A stretch of 8,232 bases of DNA, taken from assembly GCA_041288195.1 (NCBI GenBank), contig JBGGME010000406.1:1-8232 (forward strand), written 5' to 3'. The notes beneath the pieces were generated by a model, which was given only the letters and a program-made list of their open reading frames with translations, did not search any database and was not told the origin of the DNA. Made by a program: the position numbers and the translations under genes. Below are positions 1 through 6,062 of the stretch, piece after piece. The DNA is from AWTP1-13 sp041288195. Its GTDB lineage: Bacteria; Pseudomonadota; Alphaproteobacteria; Rhizobiales; Hyphomicrobiaceae. Within the stretch, counting starts at the first letter, position 1; each line of letters opens with the position of its first letter.

Positions 1-1612
1 CGGCGCCGCCGATTGCCTTCGCGGCGGCGACGGCCTCCCCGGCCGAGCCCGCAAGCGTGCCGAGGCCGTCCGCCCCGATGCCGTAGGCGGCGAGGATCGG
101 CCGGGCCTCCCACTCCGTGAGCGCGGGGCCGGCGGCGGCCAGCAGCCCGGCTGCCTTGGCCTTGTCCGCAGTGATCCCGGTCGAAACCTCGATCGGCCGC
201 AGGAAGCGCTCGCGCAGCGCTCGATAGTCGGCCATCGCGCGGAACGTGCGCGCGCAGGTCTGGATGCTGGTGTAGAGCGGCAGGCCCGCCTCGCTCAGCA
301 GCTCGACCGAGCGCTGGGCGGGGAGCGTGTAGCTCCACATCAGGATCGGCTTTTCCGTCTCGGCGGCGAGTTGCGCCAGCGCCTCCTTCTGGCGCTCGAG
401 GCCGTGCGGATTGCGGCCCGTCATGACCACGACGATGCCGTCGATGACGGGGGAGGGCAGAACCAGCTTCGCCAGTCCCGCGTAGCCGATCCTGGAGACG
501 GCCTGTGCGGTGGCGTCGACGGGGTTCTGCGAGGTGCCGTAGGAGGGGAGATGCACGTCGATCCTGGCGCGCGTCTCCTTGTCGATCTCGGGCACCTCGA
601 GCCCGGCGGCGCTGCAGGCATCGGCCATCCAGCCGCCACCGCCGCCCGACGCCGTGCAGATGCCGACGCGCCGTCCCTTGGGCAGCCGCGAGCCCCAGGC
701 GATGAAGCCCTGCGCGAAGTCCACCATCTCGCCGATGTCACGGCCCTCGATCAGACCGTAGCGCTGGAACATCGCCTGGTAGGCGGCGTACTCGCCGGCG
801 AGCGCGGCGGTGTGGGAAGCTGCGGCCCGCGCGCCCGCCTGCGACTGGCCGATCTTGTTGACGATGAGCGGCTTGCCGGCCTTGAGCGCCTTCTCGGCCA
901 CACGCTTGAAGGTCTCGGGGCTCTTCACGTCCTCGAGCAGCATCAGCAGCGCGTCGGTCTTGCCCTCGTCCAGGATGAAGTCGGCGAAATCGAGCACCTC
1001 CAGGCAGGCCTCATTGCCGGTCGTCACGACGTAGCGGTAGGAGAGCTCCTTGGCGCGGCCGTGGTCGAAGAAGGCAAAACCGATGCCGCCGCTCTGGGCG
1101 ATGACGGCGAGCTGGCCGCGCGGGCGCCCCGCGGGCAGCAGCGGGCGGGCGCTTGCCTCCATGGCCGGACTGAAGGTGGGGCAGAGATTGGCTGCCGTGT
1201 TGGCGAAGCCCTCGCAGTTGGGTCCCATGACCGCCATGTCATGGCGCTCGGCGACGGCGCGGATCTCCGCCTGCATGCCGGCGCCGGCCTCCCCGCCGCC
1301 TTCCGCGAAGCCGCTGCTCAGAATGATGGCCGCGCGCACGCCGGCCGCCCCGCACCGCTCCAGCTCCTCGGCGATGTGCTGGGCCGGGATGATGAGAACC
1401 GCGAGGTCGGCGCGCTCGGGCAGATCGGCCACGGAGGGGTACGCCTTCAGGCCCATCACCTCCTTGCTGCTGCGGCTGACGGGATAGAGCTTGCCGGCGA
1501 AGGGGTGGCCCTTCATGACGTTGAGGATGCGCCCGCGCAGGCTCTCGGCATCGGCCGACGCGCCCACGAGCGCCACCGCGCGCGGCCAGAGCAAAGCGCC
1601 AAGATCGGGCAT
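1..1612 (-). CDS. NDP-forming acyl-CoA synthetase (acetate--CoA ligase family), 3' end cut by window edge
   Basis: The reading frame stays open from ATG at 1612 to the left edge (537 codons, no stop). An N-terminal CoA-binding Rossmann domain (about residues 1-140) carries the VALVGAS glycine motif near residues 13-19 and a GPNCEG motif. Succinyl-CoA-ligase-like flavodoxin domains follow (about 160-460). They contain ASHTAALAG with His267, which matches the phosphorylated histidine of ADP-forming acyl-CoA synthetases. From about residue 480, 'LTEWEARPILAAYGI' is the usual opening of the ATP-grasp domain, which is mostly off-window. The family joins a carboxylic acid to CoA with ATP/ADP (or GDP) in the cytoplasm, through a phosphohistidine. 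The substrate (acetate, other short acids, pimeloyl- or feruloyl-type acids) cannot be read from this part. The start is supported by a purine-rich AGGGGGA about 8-9 bases upstream and by correct placement of the Rossmann strand. The gene is divergent from the lipoprotein gene at 1815. The domain call is firm; the substrate is unknown. Confidence 0.93.
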   Translation of the reverse strand, partial: MPDLGALLWPRAVALVGASADAESLRGRILNVMKGHPFAGKLYPVSRSSKEVMGLKAYPSVADLPERADLAVLIIPAQHIAEELERCGAAGVRAAIILSSGFAEGGGEAGAGMQAEIRAVAERHDMAVMGPNCEGFANTAANLCPTFSPAMEASARPLLPAGRPRGQLAVIAQSGGIGFAFFDHGRAKELSYRYVVTTGNEACLEVLDFADFILDEGKTDALLMLLEDVKSPETFKRVAEKALKAGKPLIVNKIGQSQAGARAAASHTAALAGEYAAYQAMFQRYGLIEGRDIGEMVDFAQGFIAWGSRLPKGRRVGICTASGGGGGWMADACSAAGLEVPEIDKETRARIDVHLPSYGTSQNPVDATAQAVSRIGYAGLAKLVLPSPVIDGIVVVMTGRNPHGLERQKEALAQLAAETEKPILMWSYTLPAQRSVELLSEAGLPLYTSIQTCARTFRAMADYRALRERFLRPIEVSTGITADKAKAAGLLAAAGPALTEWEARPILAAYGIGADGLGTLAGSAGEAVAAAKAIGGA

Positions 1613-1814
1613 GCGAAGTGTCCCCCTGGAGCGATTGGGCGCGGCAGCATGCAGGACAGCCCGCGGCAAGGCAATCGCGCGGACGGCATGCCAGCGATGT
1701 AGGATTTCCTTGAGATGGTGATCTCTCCCAGCGGGCGGAGTTATGCCCAGAAATGTGTTGATTGCTGCCAATCGGCGCTAGACGCACAAGGAAGCACTTG
1801 CAATTGCTCGAAGC
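1613..1814. promoter_or_regulatory. Divergent intergenic region between the acyl-CoA synthetase and lipoprotein genes
   Basis: This 202-bp gap must hold promoters for both divergent genes unless the synthetase is read from elsewhere. I see three short symmetric sites: GAGAT/ATCTC with a 4-base loop (1712-1725), GATTG/CAATC with a 4-base loop (1760-1773), and the palindrome GCAATTGC (1800-1807) eight bases before the lipoprotein start. Any could be an operator half-site pair, but sites this short also occur by chance. No clean -35/-10 pair is visible. GC content falls from the synthetase side towards the lipoprotein side. Confidence 0.3.
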
Positions 1815-2276
1815 ATGTTCCGCAAATGCCGCAGTGTCCTTCTGGGTCTACTTTGGCCGCTAGCAATCACAGGCTGCGGCCTCGGCTCAACTACCGCCGA
1901 TTTGTTCCCCATAGAAGGGCCGCTTTCCAAACGCACGCCCGTACCATCCATCAGGGCAAATGTTGATGGAATTCTCGGTAACACTGGAACGCTACGCGTA
2001 GCACTACCCGACAACGAAGACTGTAGCGGGCGATGGTCGTCCGCAGCTCCGACTTACACCGCAGCAACGAGCGGCAGCCTCTGGAGCATCCATGGCTCGG
2101 CCGCCTTCTCCGGCCACACCGCAGCCATTGCGCCAGGGGTCAACCGAGGCGAATTCTTTGTGACGTGTGCTAAGGGAACAACGATAAGCGGCGAGTTCTT
2201 CACCGGGAGCGGAACCGCGAACGGTTATGGAGTGGCAAAAGACTCCAAAGGAAATGTATACAAGGTTCTGTTTTGA
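1815..2276 (+). CDS. Small hypothetical lipoprotein, low GC, only plus-strand gene
   Basis: The protein is 153 residues. It starts with a typical lipoprotein signal: basic MFRKCR, a hydrophobic stretch (about 8-18), then the lipobox I-T-G-C with Cys21 as the acylation site. The mature part is Gly/Ser/Thr-rich with two further cysteines (Cys69 in NEDCSGRW and Cys117 in FFVTCAKG) that could form a disulfide. The end, 'SGTANGYGVAKDSKGNVYKVLF', suggests a small beta-rich fold. I recognise no family. The gene is the only one on this strand. Two lines counted by hand are about 52-55% GC against close to 70% in neighbours, and it uses CTA, GTA and GCA codons freely, so it may have been acquired. There is no strong ribosome-binding site before ATG 1815. 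The intact signal and lipobox make a real gene likely; the function is unknown. Confidence 0.72.
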   Translation: MFRKCRSVLLGLLWPLAITGCGLGSTTADLFPIEGPLSKRTPVPSIRANVDGILGNTGTLRVALPDNEDCSGRWSSAAPTYTAATSGSLWSIHGSAAFSGHTAAIAPGVNRGEFFVTCAKGTTISGEFFTGSGTANGYGVAKDSKGNVYKVLF

Positions 2277-2392
2277 ATTCCATTTGAAGCCGTTCGGCTC
2301 TGTCGGTTCTGCTGCTTCGCAGCTTAGAGGTGGAGCCTCGTCTGGTTCAATCGTTGGTTCAAGGTCGCGAGAGCAAGCTCGATAGGATGCGG
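2277..2392. terminator. Convergent gap between lipoprotein and DUF433 genes, with two weak hairpins
   Basis: This 116-bp gap separates the ends of two converging genes. It holds two short stem-loops: AGCC-GTTC-GGCT (2288-2299, 12 bases past the lipoprotein stop) and GCTGC-TTC-GCAGC (2311-2323). Neither is followed by a T-tract, so they are poor intrinsic terminators. Their position between converging genes is the main reason to note them. Nothing resembling a DUF5615/PIN toxin reading frame lies here. Confidence 0.25.
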
Positions 2393-2593
2393 TCAGTGCA
2401 GGTCGCGTGCGTACTCGATTGCGGCGGTGACCTGCGCGCGGCTCAGGTGGGGGTATTCGGCGACGATGTCGTCGACTGAGCGGTCCTCGGCCAATCTCGT
2501 CAGGATCAGCTCGACCGTGATGCGCGTACCCTCGATGACGGGCTTGCCCATCATGATGTCGGGGTCGGCGATGATGCGGGGCGCTTTCGACAT
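2393..2593 (-). CDS. DUF433 domain protein (VapB-type antitoxin-like)
   Basis: This 66-residue protein is nearly all DUF433 domain. 'IIADPDIMMGKPVIEGTRITVELIL' is the family's hallmark start (conserved G-K-P-x-I-x-G-T-R-I/V). It is followed by helices with 'DRSVDDIVAEYPHLSRAQVTAAIEYARDLH', the usual winged-helix-like DNA-binding part. DUF433 proteins are generally thought to be antitoxins or DNA-binding partners of a DUF5615 PIN-like ribonuclease encoded just downstream. No such gene follows here, so this copy looks orphaned. It lies 45 bp after nfeD-like 2 on the same strand and might be read through from that operon. A TATACT at 2603-2608 sits about 10 bases before the start and could be a -10 element for a nearly leaderless message, but no matching -35 is clear. 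Length is normal for the family. Confidence 0.85.
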   Translation of the reverse strand: MSKAPRIIADPDIMMGKPVIEGTRITVELILTRLAEDRSVDDIVAEYPHLSRAQVTAAIEYARDLH

Positions 2594-2638
2594 AACAACC
2601 GAAGTATACCGTTGCCGAGCCTCAAATACATCCCGACA

Positions 2639-3055
2639 TCAAACCCGCTCGACCTGCAGCACGGTGCCCTTCGCGGCCGTCACGCGCACCTCGGCGCCGG
2701 CGGGGAGATCGGGGCCCTCGGCGGGCCAGAGCGTGTCGCCGCCACGCACCTTGCCGCGGCCGCCCTCGATCGGCTCGACGACGACGAGCACGCGGCCGAC
2801 GAGCTGCACCGCGGGGCGGTTGAGGTCGGGCTGATCGGACTTGGAGACGGTCGGATGCGCCCACACGAAATCGATGGCGACATCGCAGATGAGGCAGAGC
2901 GCGCCCGCGCCGACGAGCCACCAGCCCTCGGTCTCGCCGCGGCTCACCTGCCAGCCGCCGAAGACGCCGAGGCCGACACCCAGCCACGGCAGGGCCATGC
3001 TTACCGCGGCTACGAGCCAGGCTAAGACGCCGGGGTCGCCGTCATGCCGTTGCAC
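2639..3055 (-). CDS. Second NfeD-like membrane protein (tandem paralogue, short)
   Basis: The protein is 138 residues from GTG 3055. Two hydrophobic segments (about 10-35 and 44-65) precede a soluble C-terminal OB-fold-type domain (about 73-138). In that domain 44 of 66 residues match the preceding NfeD protein without gaps (hand count), including GRGKVRxGDTLWxAEGPD and the GTVLxVER end. The membrane part differs and lacks the LETVVPG motif. NfeD proteins partner SPFH/stomatin proteins in the membrane, and this gene is the third of that operon. The start is uncertain. GTG 3055 overlaps the upstream gene by 14 bases with no well-spaced ribosome-binding site. ATG 2998, giving 119 residues and a shorter first membrane segment, is the alternative. 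A domain duplication followed by drift of the membrane half is the likely origin. Confidence 0.78.
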   Translation of the reverse strand: MQRHDGDPGVLAWLVAAVSMALPWLGVGLGVFGGWQVSRGETEGWWLVGAGALCLICDVAIDFVWAHPTVSKSDQPDLNRPAVQLVGRVLVVVEPIEGGRGKVRGGDTLWPAEGPDLPAGAEVRVTAAKGTVLQVERV

Positions 3056-3500
3056 GCTCCACCACCAGCACGGTGCCCCGGGTCGCCGTCACCTTGACGC
3101 GCGCGCCGACCGGGGAGTCGGGACCCTCGGCTTGCCACAGCGTGTCGCCGACGCGCACCTTGCCGCGGCCGTTCTGGATCGCCTGCTCCACCACCAGCGA
3201 GCGGCCCACGTACTGCTGGCCGCGGATGTTCAGGTCGGGCTGGTCGGTGTGGGCCGCCTCGACGCGAAAGAACCGCCTGACCCCGAACACGGTCAGGACC
3301 GAGATCACGCCGAAGGCAACGAGCTGCCAGGGCCAGCCGATGCCCGTCGCCACGGCGAGGCCACCGACGACCACGGCGGCAATCCCGAACCAAAGGAAGT
3401 GCACGCCCGGAACGACCGTCTCCAGGATGAAGAGCAGAACGGCCAGGATCAGCCAGTTCCACACCCCGAAGCCGTAGAAGAAATTCAGAAAGCCTTGCAT
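3042..3500 (-). CDS. nfeD: NfeD family membrane protein
   Basis: This 152-residue protein has the short NfeD (YbbJ-like) layout. Three membrane helices (about 14-30, 35-53, 57-76) include the family signature 'LETVVPGVHFLWFGIAA'. A linker follows, then an OB-fold domain (about 87-150) with 'GRGKVRVGDTLWQAEGPD' and 'GTVLVVERA'. It lacks the long serine-protease part of full-length NfeD, as short NfeD proteins do. Members interact with SPFH proteins at the inner membrane, with proposed roles in membrane microdomains and quality control. The gene begins 25 bp after the SPFH stop, with GGGAG about 8 bases before ATG 3500. It overlaps the next NfeD-like gene, indicating one operon. The family call is strong; the exact cellular role is not settled. 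Confidence 0.92.
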   Translation of the reverse strand: MQGFLNFFYGFGVWNWLILAVLLFILETVVPGVHFLWFGIAAVVVGGLAVATGIGWPWQLVAFGVISVLTVFGVRRFFRVEAAHTDQPDLNIRGQQYVGRSLVVEQAIQNGRGKVRVGDTLWQAEGPDSPVGARVKVTATRGTVLVVERATA

Positions 3501-3525
3501 CTCACTCTCCCGACGCAGCGCTCGA

Positions 3526-4509
3526 TCAGGCCTGCGGCACGCTGCCCGGGCGGGCGCGCGGGGACGGTGTCTGCACGCCGGCCGCCCCGTTCTTGCTGAA
3601 GGCTTCCTTGGTGATCTCGGCCAGGCCCGCGAGCGAGCCGATGACCGCCGACGCCTCGAGCGGCATCATCAGGATCTTCTGGTTCGGCGACTTGGCGATC
3701 GCCTCCAGCGCCTTCACGTAGTTGTTGGCGACGAAATAGTTGATCGCCTGCACGTTGCCGTTGGCAATTGCCTGGCTCACCACCTCGGTCGCCTTTGCCT
3801 CGGCCGCTGCGAAGCGCTCGCGTGCCTCGGCATCACGGAAGGCGGCCTCCTTGCGGCCCTCTGCTGCCAGCATGACGGCCTGCTTCTCGCCCTCGGCATT
3901 GAGGATCGCGCCCTGCCGCAGGCCCTCGGCCTCGAGGATCTGCGCACGCTTCTCGCGCTCGGCCTTCATCTGCCGTGCCATGCTGTCGACGAGGTCGCGC
4001 GGCGGCGCGATGTCCTTGATCTCGATGCGGGTGACCTTGACGCCCCACGACTCGGTGGCGGCATCCACCACCTGCAGCAGCCGGGCGTTGATCTGATCGC
4101 GATTGGAAAGAAGCTCGTCCAGGTCCATCGAGCCCATGACGGTGCGGATGTTGGTCATGGTCAGGTTGACGATCGCAGCCTCCAGCCGATCGACCTCGTA
4201 GGCGGCCTTGGCGGCGTTGAGCACCTGATAGAAGTTGACGCCATCGACCGTTACCATGGCGTTGTCCTTGGTGATGATGTCCTGGGACGGAATATCGATC
4301 ACCTGCTCCTTCATGTTCATCTTGGCGCCGACGCGCTCCATGACGGGGATCAGGATGTGCAGCCCGGGATTGAGCGTGCGCGTGTAGCGGCCGAAGTTCT
4401 CGACCGTGTAGTTGTAGCCCTGGGGGACCATCTTGACGGTGGACCACAATGCGGCCGCCGCGAGCGCGATCAGCAGCAGGGCAAAAATCTCAAATCCGCC
4501 GGAGAACAT
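3526..4509 (-). CDS. qmcA: SPFH/band-7 (stomatin/prohibitin-like) membrane protein, QmcA type
   Basis: The protein is 327 residues from ATG 4509. An N-terminal membrane anchor (about 6-24) is followed by the SPFH/band-7 domain (about 25-190), with 'VPQGYNYTVENFGRYTRTLNPGLHILIP', 'IDIPSQDIITKDNAMVTVDGVNFYQV' and 'WGVKVTRIEIKDIAPP'. A charged Ala/Glu-rich coiled coil (about 185-245) comes next, then a conserved tail with 'NQKILMMPLEAS'. These proteins oligomerise into large membrane assemblies that organise lipids and membrane proteases; E. coli QmcA associates with FtsH. The following NfeD genes repeat the common SPFH-NfeD pairing. An upstream in-frame ATG at 4554 would add 15 polar residues before the anchor. 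I prefer 4509 because GAGGAG lies 6-7 bases before it. Length is typical. The C-terminal 20 residues are Pro/Arg-rich and variable. Confidence 0.93.
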   Translation of the reverse strand: MFSGGFEIFALLLIALAAAALWSTVKMVPQGYNYTVENFGRYTRTLNPGLHILIPVMERVGAKMNMKEQVIDIPSQDIITKDNAMVTVDGVNFYQVLNAAKAAYEVDRLEAAIVNLTMTNIRTVMGSMDLDELLSNRDQINARLLQVVDAATESWGVKVTRIEIKDIAPPRDLVDSMARQMKAEREKRAQILEAEGLRQGAILNAEGEKQAVMLAAEGRKEAAFRDAEARERFAAAEAKATEVVSQAIANGNVQAINYFVANNYVKALEAIAKSPNQKILMMPLEASAVIGSLAGLAEITKEAFSKNGAAGVQTPSPRARPGSVPQA

Positions 4510-4764
4510 GGGGGGCTCCTCACAAGCTTTCCCTGCGTCAGATATAGGGATCAACTATGGTGGAGGAGTGCCGAACAAAGACTTAACCATGCTTGCAATA
4601 GATAAGTGTTTCCAATGTGTTGCAAGCGAACCGGTTGCAGGGGCGCCGCCGAATTGTGGCGGACGCCGCCGTACCCTGGCTCAGCTCGAAGCGAAGAGTA
4701 GCCCGTTGCAGGGCGGCACGATGCGCCTGCAACGGATTGTCGCCAGTGCGCAGGTCGCGATGCG
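4510..4764. promoter_or_regulatory. Intergenic region: SPFH operon leader and DUF533 gene 3' end
   Basis: This 255-bp gap lies between the DUF533 stop and the SPFH start, both on the minus strand. The half nearer the SPFH gene (about 4510-4630) is clearly richer in A/T than its surroundings and is the most likely promoter for the SPFH-NfeD operon. A CTATAT-like -10 is present around 4537-4543 on the minus strand but has no convincing -35. The other half holds a 10-bp inverted repeat (listed separately) and a CCGCC/GGCGG stem (4646-4662). I see no coding potential; the short frames here lack family features. Confidence 0.35.
4703..4735. terminator. 10-bp inverted repeat, possible transcript end of the DUF533 gene
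   Basis: CCGTTGCAGG (4703-4712) and its perfect reverse complement CCTGCAACGG (4726-4735) are separated by 13 bases. The structure starts 29 bp past the DUF533 stop (4765), where a terminator would be expected, but no T-run follows on the minus strand. The core GTTGCAGG occurs a third time at 4634-4641, so a protein-binding site is the alternative. Confidence 0.35.
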
Positions 4765-5499
4765 CTAGGCGCCGGCGCCGCGCGCGGCCGCGTCGACCTG
4801 GGCCGCGAGCTTGGCATCGATGCCGAGACGGTCGGCAAGCGCGGCAAGGAACTCGTGCTCCTCCTGCTCGTCGGGGTCCACGGCAATCCGGGCGGCCGTA
4901 TAGACCTGCAACGCCTCCTGCGGTGAGTTCACGGCATCGGCGAGCTCTTCGATGCTGGCGGGGTTGCCGGCCTCGCGCATCAGGAACTCTCGCGCTCCGC
5001 TTCCGGCACCCGCCTGCTCCATACCGCCGATGATGCCCTGTTGCTCCTTGGCGTCGATGCGTCCGTCGGCGGCGGCCGCGGCGATCATGGTACGAATGAG
5101 CAGGGTTGCATTCTCGTTGGTGACGGCAGCCGGCTCGAAGCCGGAGCCCGCGGGCGCGGCGAGCAGCGCCTGCCGGCCGGTGAGCACGGGCTGGCCCTGC
5201 TGGTAGTTCTGATAGGCCTTGTAGGCGAGACCGCCGATCAGCGCCAACCCGCCGAGCTTGACGGCACTGGCTGCGAGCGACCGGCCGGCTCCGGTGCCGA
5301 GCAGAATGGCTCCGAGGCCGCCCAACGCCGCGCCGGCGCCGAGCTGGTTGTTGGCGATCAGGTCGCGGATCTGCTGCACCAGTTCCTCCGGAGACTTGCC
5401 GGTGGCGCGCCCGAGCGCATCGCGCGCGTGAGTGGAGGCGCCGGTGGCATCATCGATGCGGCCCGCACCCTCGCGCACGCCTTGCGTCGCCTGTCCCAA
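4765..5499 (-). CDS. C-terminal fragment of the split DUF533 gene (TerB-like domain)
   Basis: This is the 244-residue frame usable if translation restarts at TTG 5499. It holds the recognisable DUF533 part: an amphipathic lead (1-50), two Gly/Ala-rich hydrophobic segments (about 53-70 and 76-95), then a TerB-like helical domain (about 125-240) with 'LLIRTMIAAAAADGRIDAKEQ' and 'AVDPDEQEEHEFLAALADRLGID'. TTG 5499 has no usable ribosome-binding site and falls in the middle of a conserved glycine-rich stretch. I therefore regard it as a software-style start, not a biological one. Confidence 0.5.
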   Translation of the reverse strand: MGQATQGVREGAGRIDDATGASTHARDALGRATGKSPEELVQQIRDLIANNQLGAGAALGGLGAILLGTGAGRSLAASAVKLGGLALIGGLAYKAYQNYQQGQPVLTGRQALLAAPAGSGFEPAAVTNENATLLIRTMIAAAAADGRIDAKEQQGIIGGMEQAGAGSGAREFLMREAGNPASIEELADAVNSPQEALQVYTAARIAVDPDEQEEHEFLAALADRLGIDAKLAAQVDAAARGAGA

Positions 5500-5532
5500 T
5501 ACCTGGCCGAGGATGTCGGCAATGCCGCCGCC

Positions 5533-5940
5533 CTACTGCTGCAGCTTGCCCAGGATATCGCCGAGGCCTCCGCCCTTGCCGCCAAGCACATTGCGCAGCA
5601 TGTCCTCGAGGCCGCCTGCTCCACCCGGTGCGCTCCCCGTTGCCTCTGGGGGCGGGCCGGCATCGGCGCCAAGACGGTGCATGGTGCCGCCGCCGATCCT
5701 GGGCCCGGGCAGCAGGTCGCCGCCGGCATCCTCGGGCTCGGGACGCCCGCGCATGGGAGGCTCGCCGGGTGAGGATCGGCCACGGGGGAAGGGTTGCTCG
5801 TCGGGCTCCGGACCGCCGCCCTGCTGGCCGCGACGAAGCTGCTCCAGCAACTCGCCGAGATCTCCGAAGCCGCCGCCCTGCCCGCGCGGCTGGCCGCCGC
5901 CGCGCATCAGAACGTCGAGCAGGTCCTTGGCATTGAACAT
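5533..5940 (-). CDS. N-terminal fragment of the split DUF533 gene
   Basis: This is the 135-residue product if translation ends at the amber codon. It is low-complexity and Gly/Pro/Arg-rich, with 'GGGQPRGQGGGFGDLGELLEQL' near the start and 'GGAGGLEDMLRNVLGGKGGGLGDILGKLQQ' at the end. It has no membrane segment and no TerB domain, so it is unlikely to work alone. It carries the gene's true start (ATG 5940 with GGAG upstream). See the full-length entry for the interpretation. Confidence 0.6.
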   Translation of the reverse strand: MFNAKDLLDVLMRGGGQPRGQGGGFGDLGELLEQLRRGQQGGGPEPDEQPFPRGRSSPGEPPMRGRPEPEDAGGDLLPGPRIGGGTMHRLGADAGPPPEATGSAPGGAGGLEDMLRNVLGGKGGGLGDILGKLQQ

Positions 5941-6062
5941 GGCAGAGCTCCGTGGTTGCTCAATAGCTTAGGCAGTGCCCCGGCGTCCCCAGGCCAGCTT
6001 CCCGGCTCTGGCGCGTCGCGTCAATGTCCTGCTGGCCGAGCCGGCATCGCCCTTAGGGCATG
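5941..6062. promoter_or_regulatory. Gap between the CoxS-CoxG fusion stop and the DUF533 start
   Basis: This 122-bp spacer has a quasi-palindrome GCCCTTAGGGC (6049-6059) a few bases past the fusion-gene stop; as a hairpin it has only a 4-bp stem and no T-tract. A TTGACG on the minus strand lies near 6020-6026 but lacks a matching -10. The DUF533 gene could use its own promoter here or be read through from the hydroxylase operon. Confidence 0.25.

Larger units (their letters stand above)
4765..5940 (-). pseudogene. DUF533 / TerB-like membrane protein gene interrupted by one in-frame amber stop
   Basis: From ATG 5940 to stop 4765 there is one frame of 392 codons broken only by TAG at 5533-5535. 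Before the stop the frame reads '...GGLGDILGKLQQ'. After it, 'GGGIADILGQVLGQATQGVREG' continues the glycine-rich lead-in normal for DUF533 proteins. CAG to TAG by one base change explains the break. The N-terminal part (residues 1-135) starts with 'MFNAKDLLDVLM' and is Gly/Pro-rich and probably disordered. The C-terminal part has hydrophobic Gly/Ala segments and a TerB-like helical domain with acidic motif 'AADGRIDAKE'. Family members (E. coli YebE-like) are inner-membrane proteins of unclear function, sometimes linked to envelope stress. GGAG lies about 8-10 bases before ATG 5940. Alternatives are a sequencing error, amber suppression, or reinitiation giving two polypeptides. The shared frame is seen directly; loss of function is inferred. 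Confidence 0.75.

Noticed and set aside
371..1702. Long plus-strand frame of 443 codons
   Set aside because: It is antisense to the acyl-CoA synthetase, whose conserved motifs (Rossmann, GPNCEG, catalytic His) are all on the minus strand. The plus frame is low-complexity and open only because of high GC.
2841..3599. Plus-strand frame of 252 codons
   Set aside because: It runs across both NfeD genes and the SPFH gene end on the opposite strand; the sequence is Pro/His/Arg-rich without family features.
4510..4554. Upstream ATG for the SPFH gene
   Set aside because: It would place a polar 15-residue extension before the membrane anchor. The GAGGAG ribosome-binding site fits ATG 4509 instead.
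5041..5772. Plus-strand frame of 243 codons
   Set aside because: It lies opposite the DUF533 gene and has no recognisable domain; it is a mirror of high-GC codon bias.
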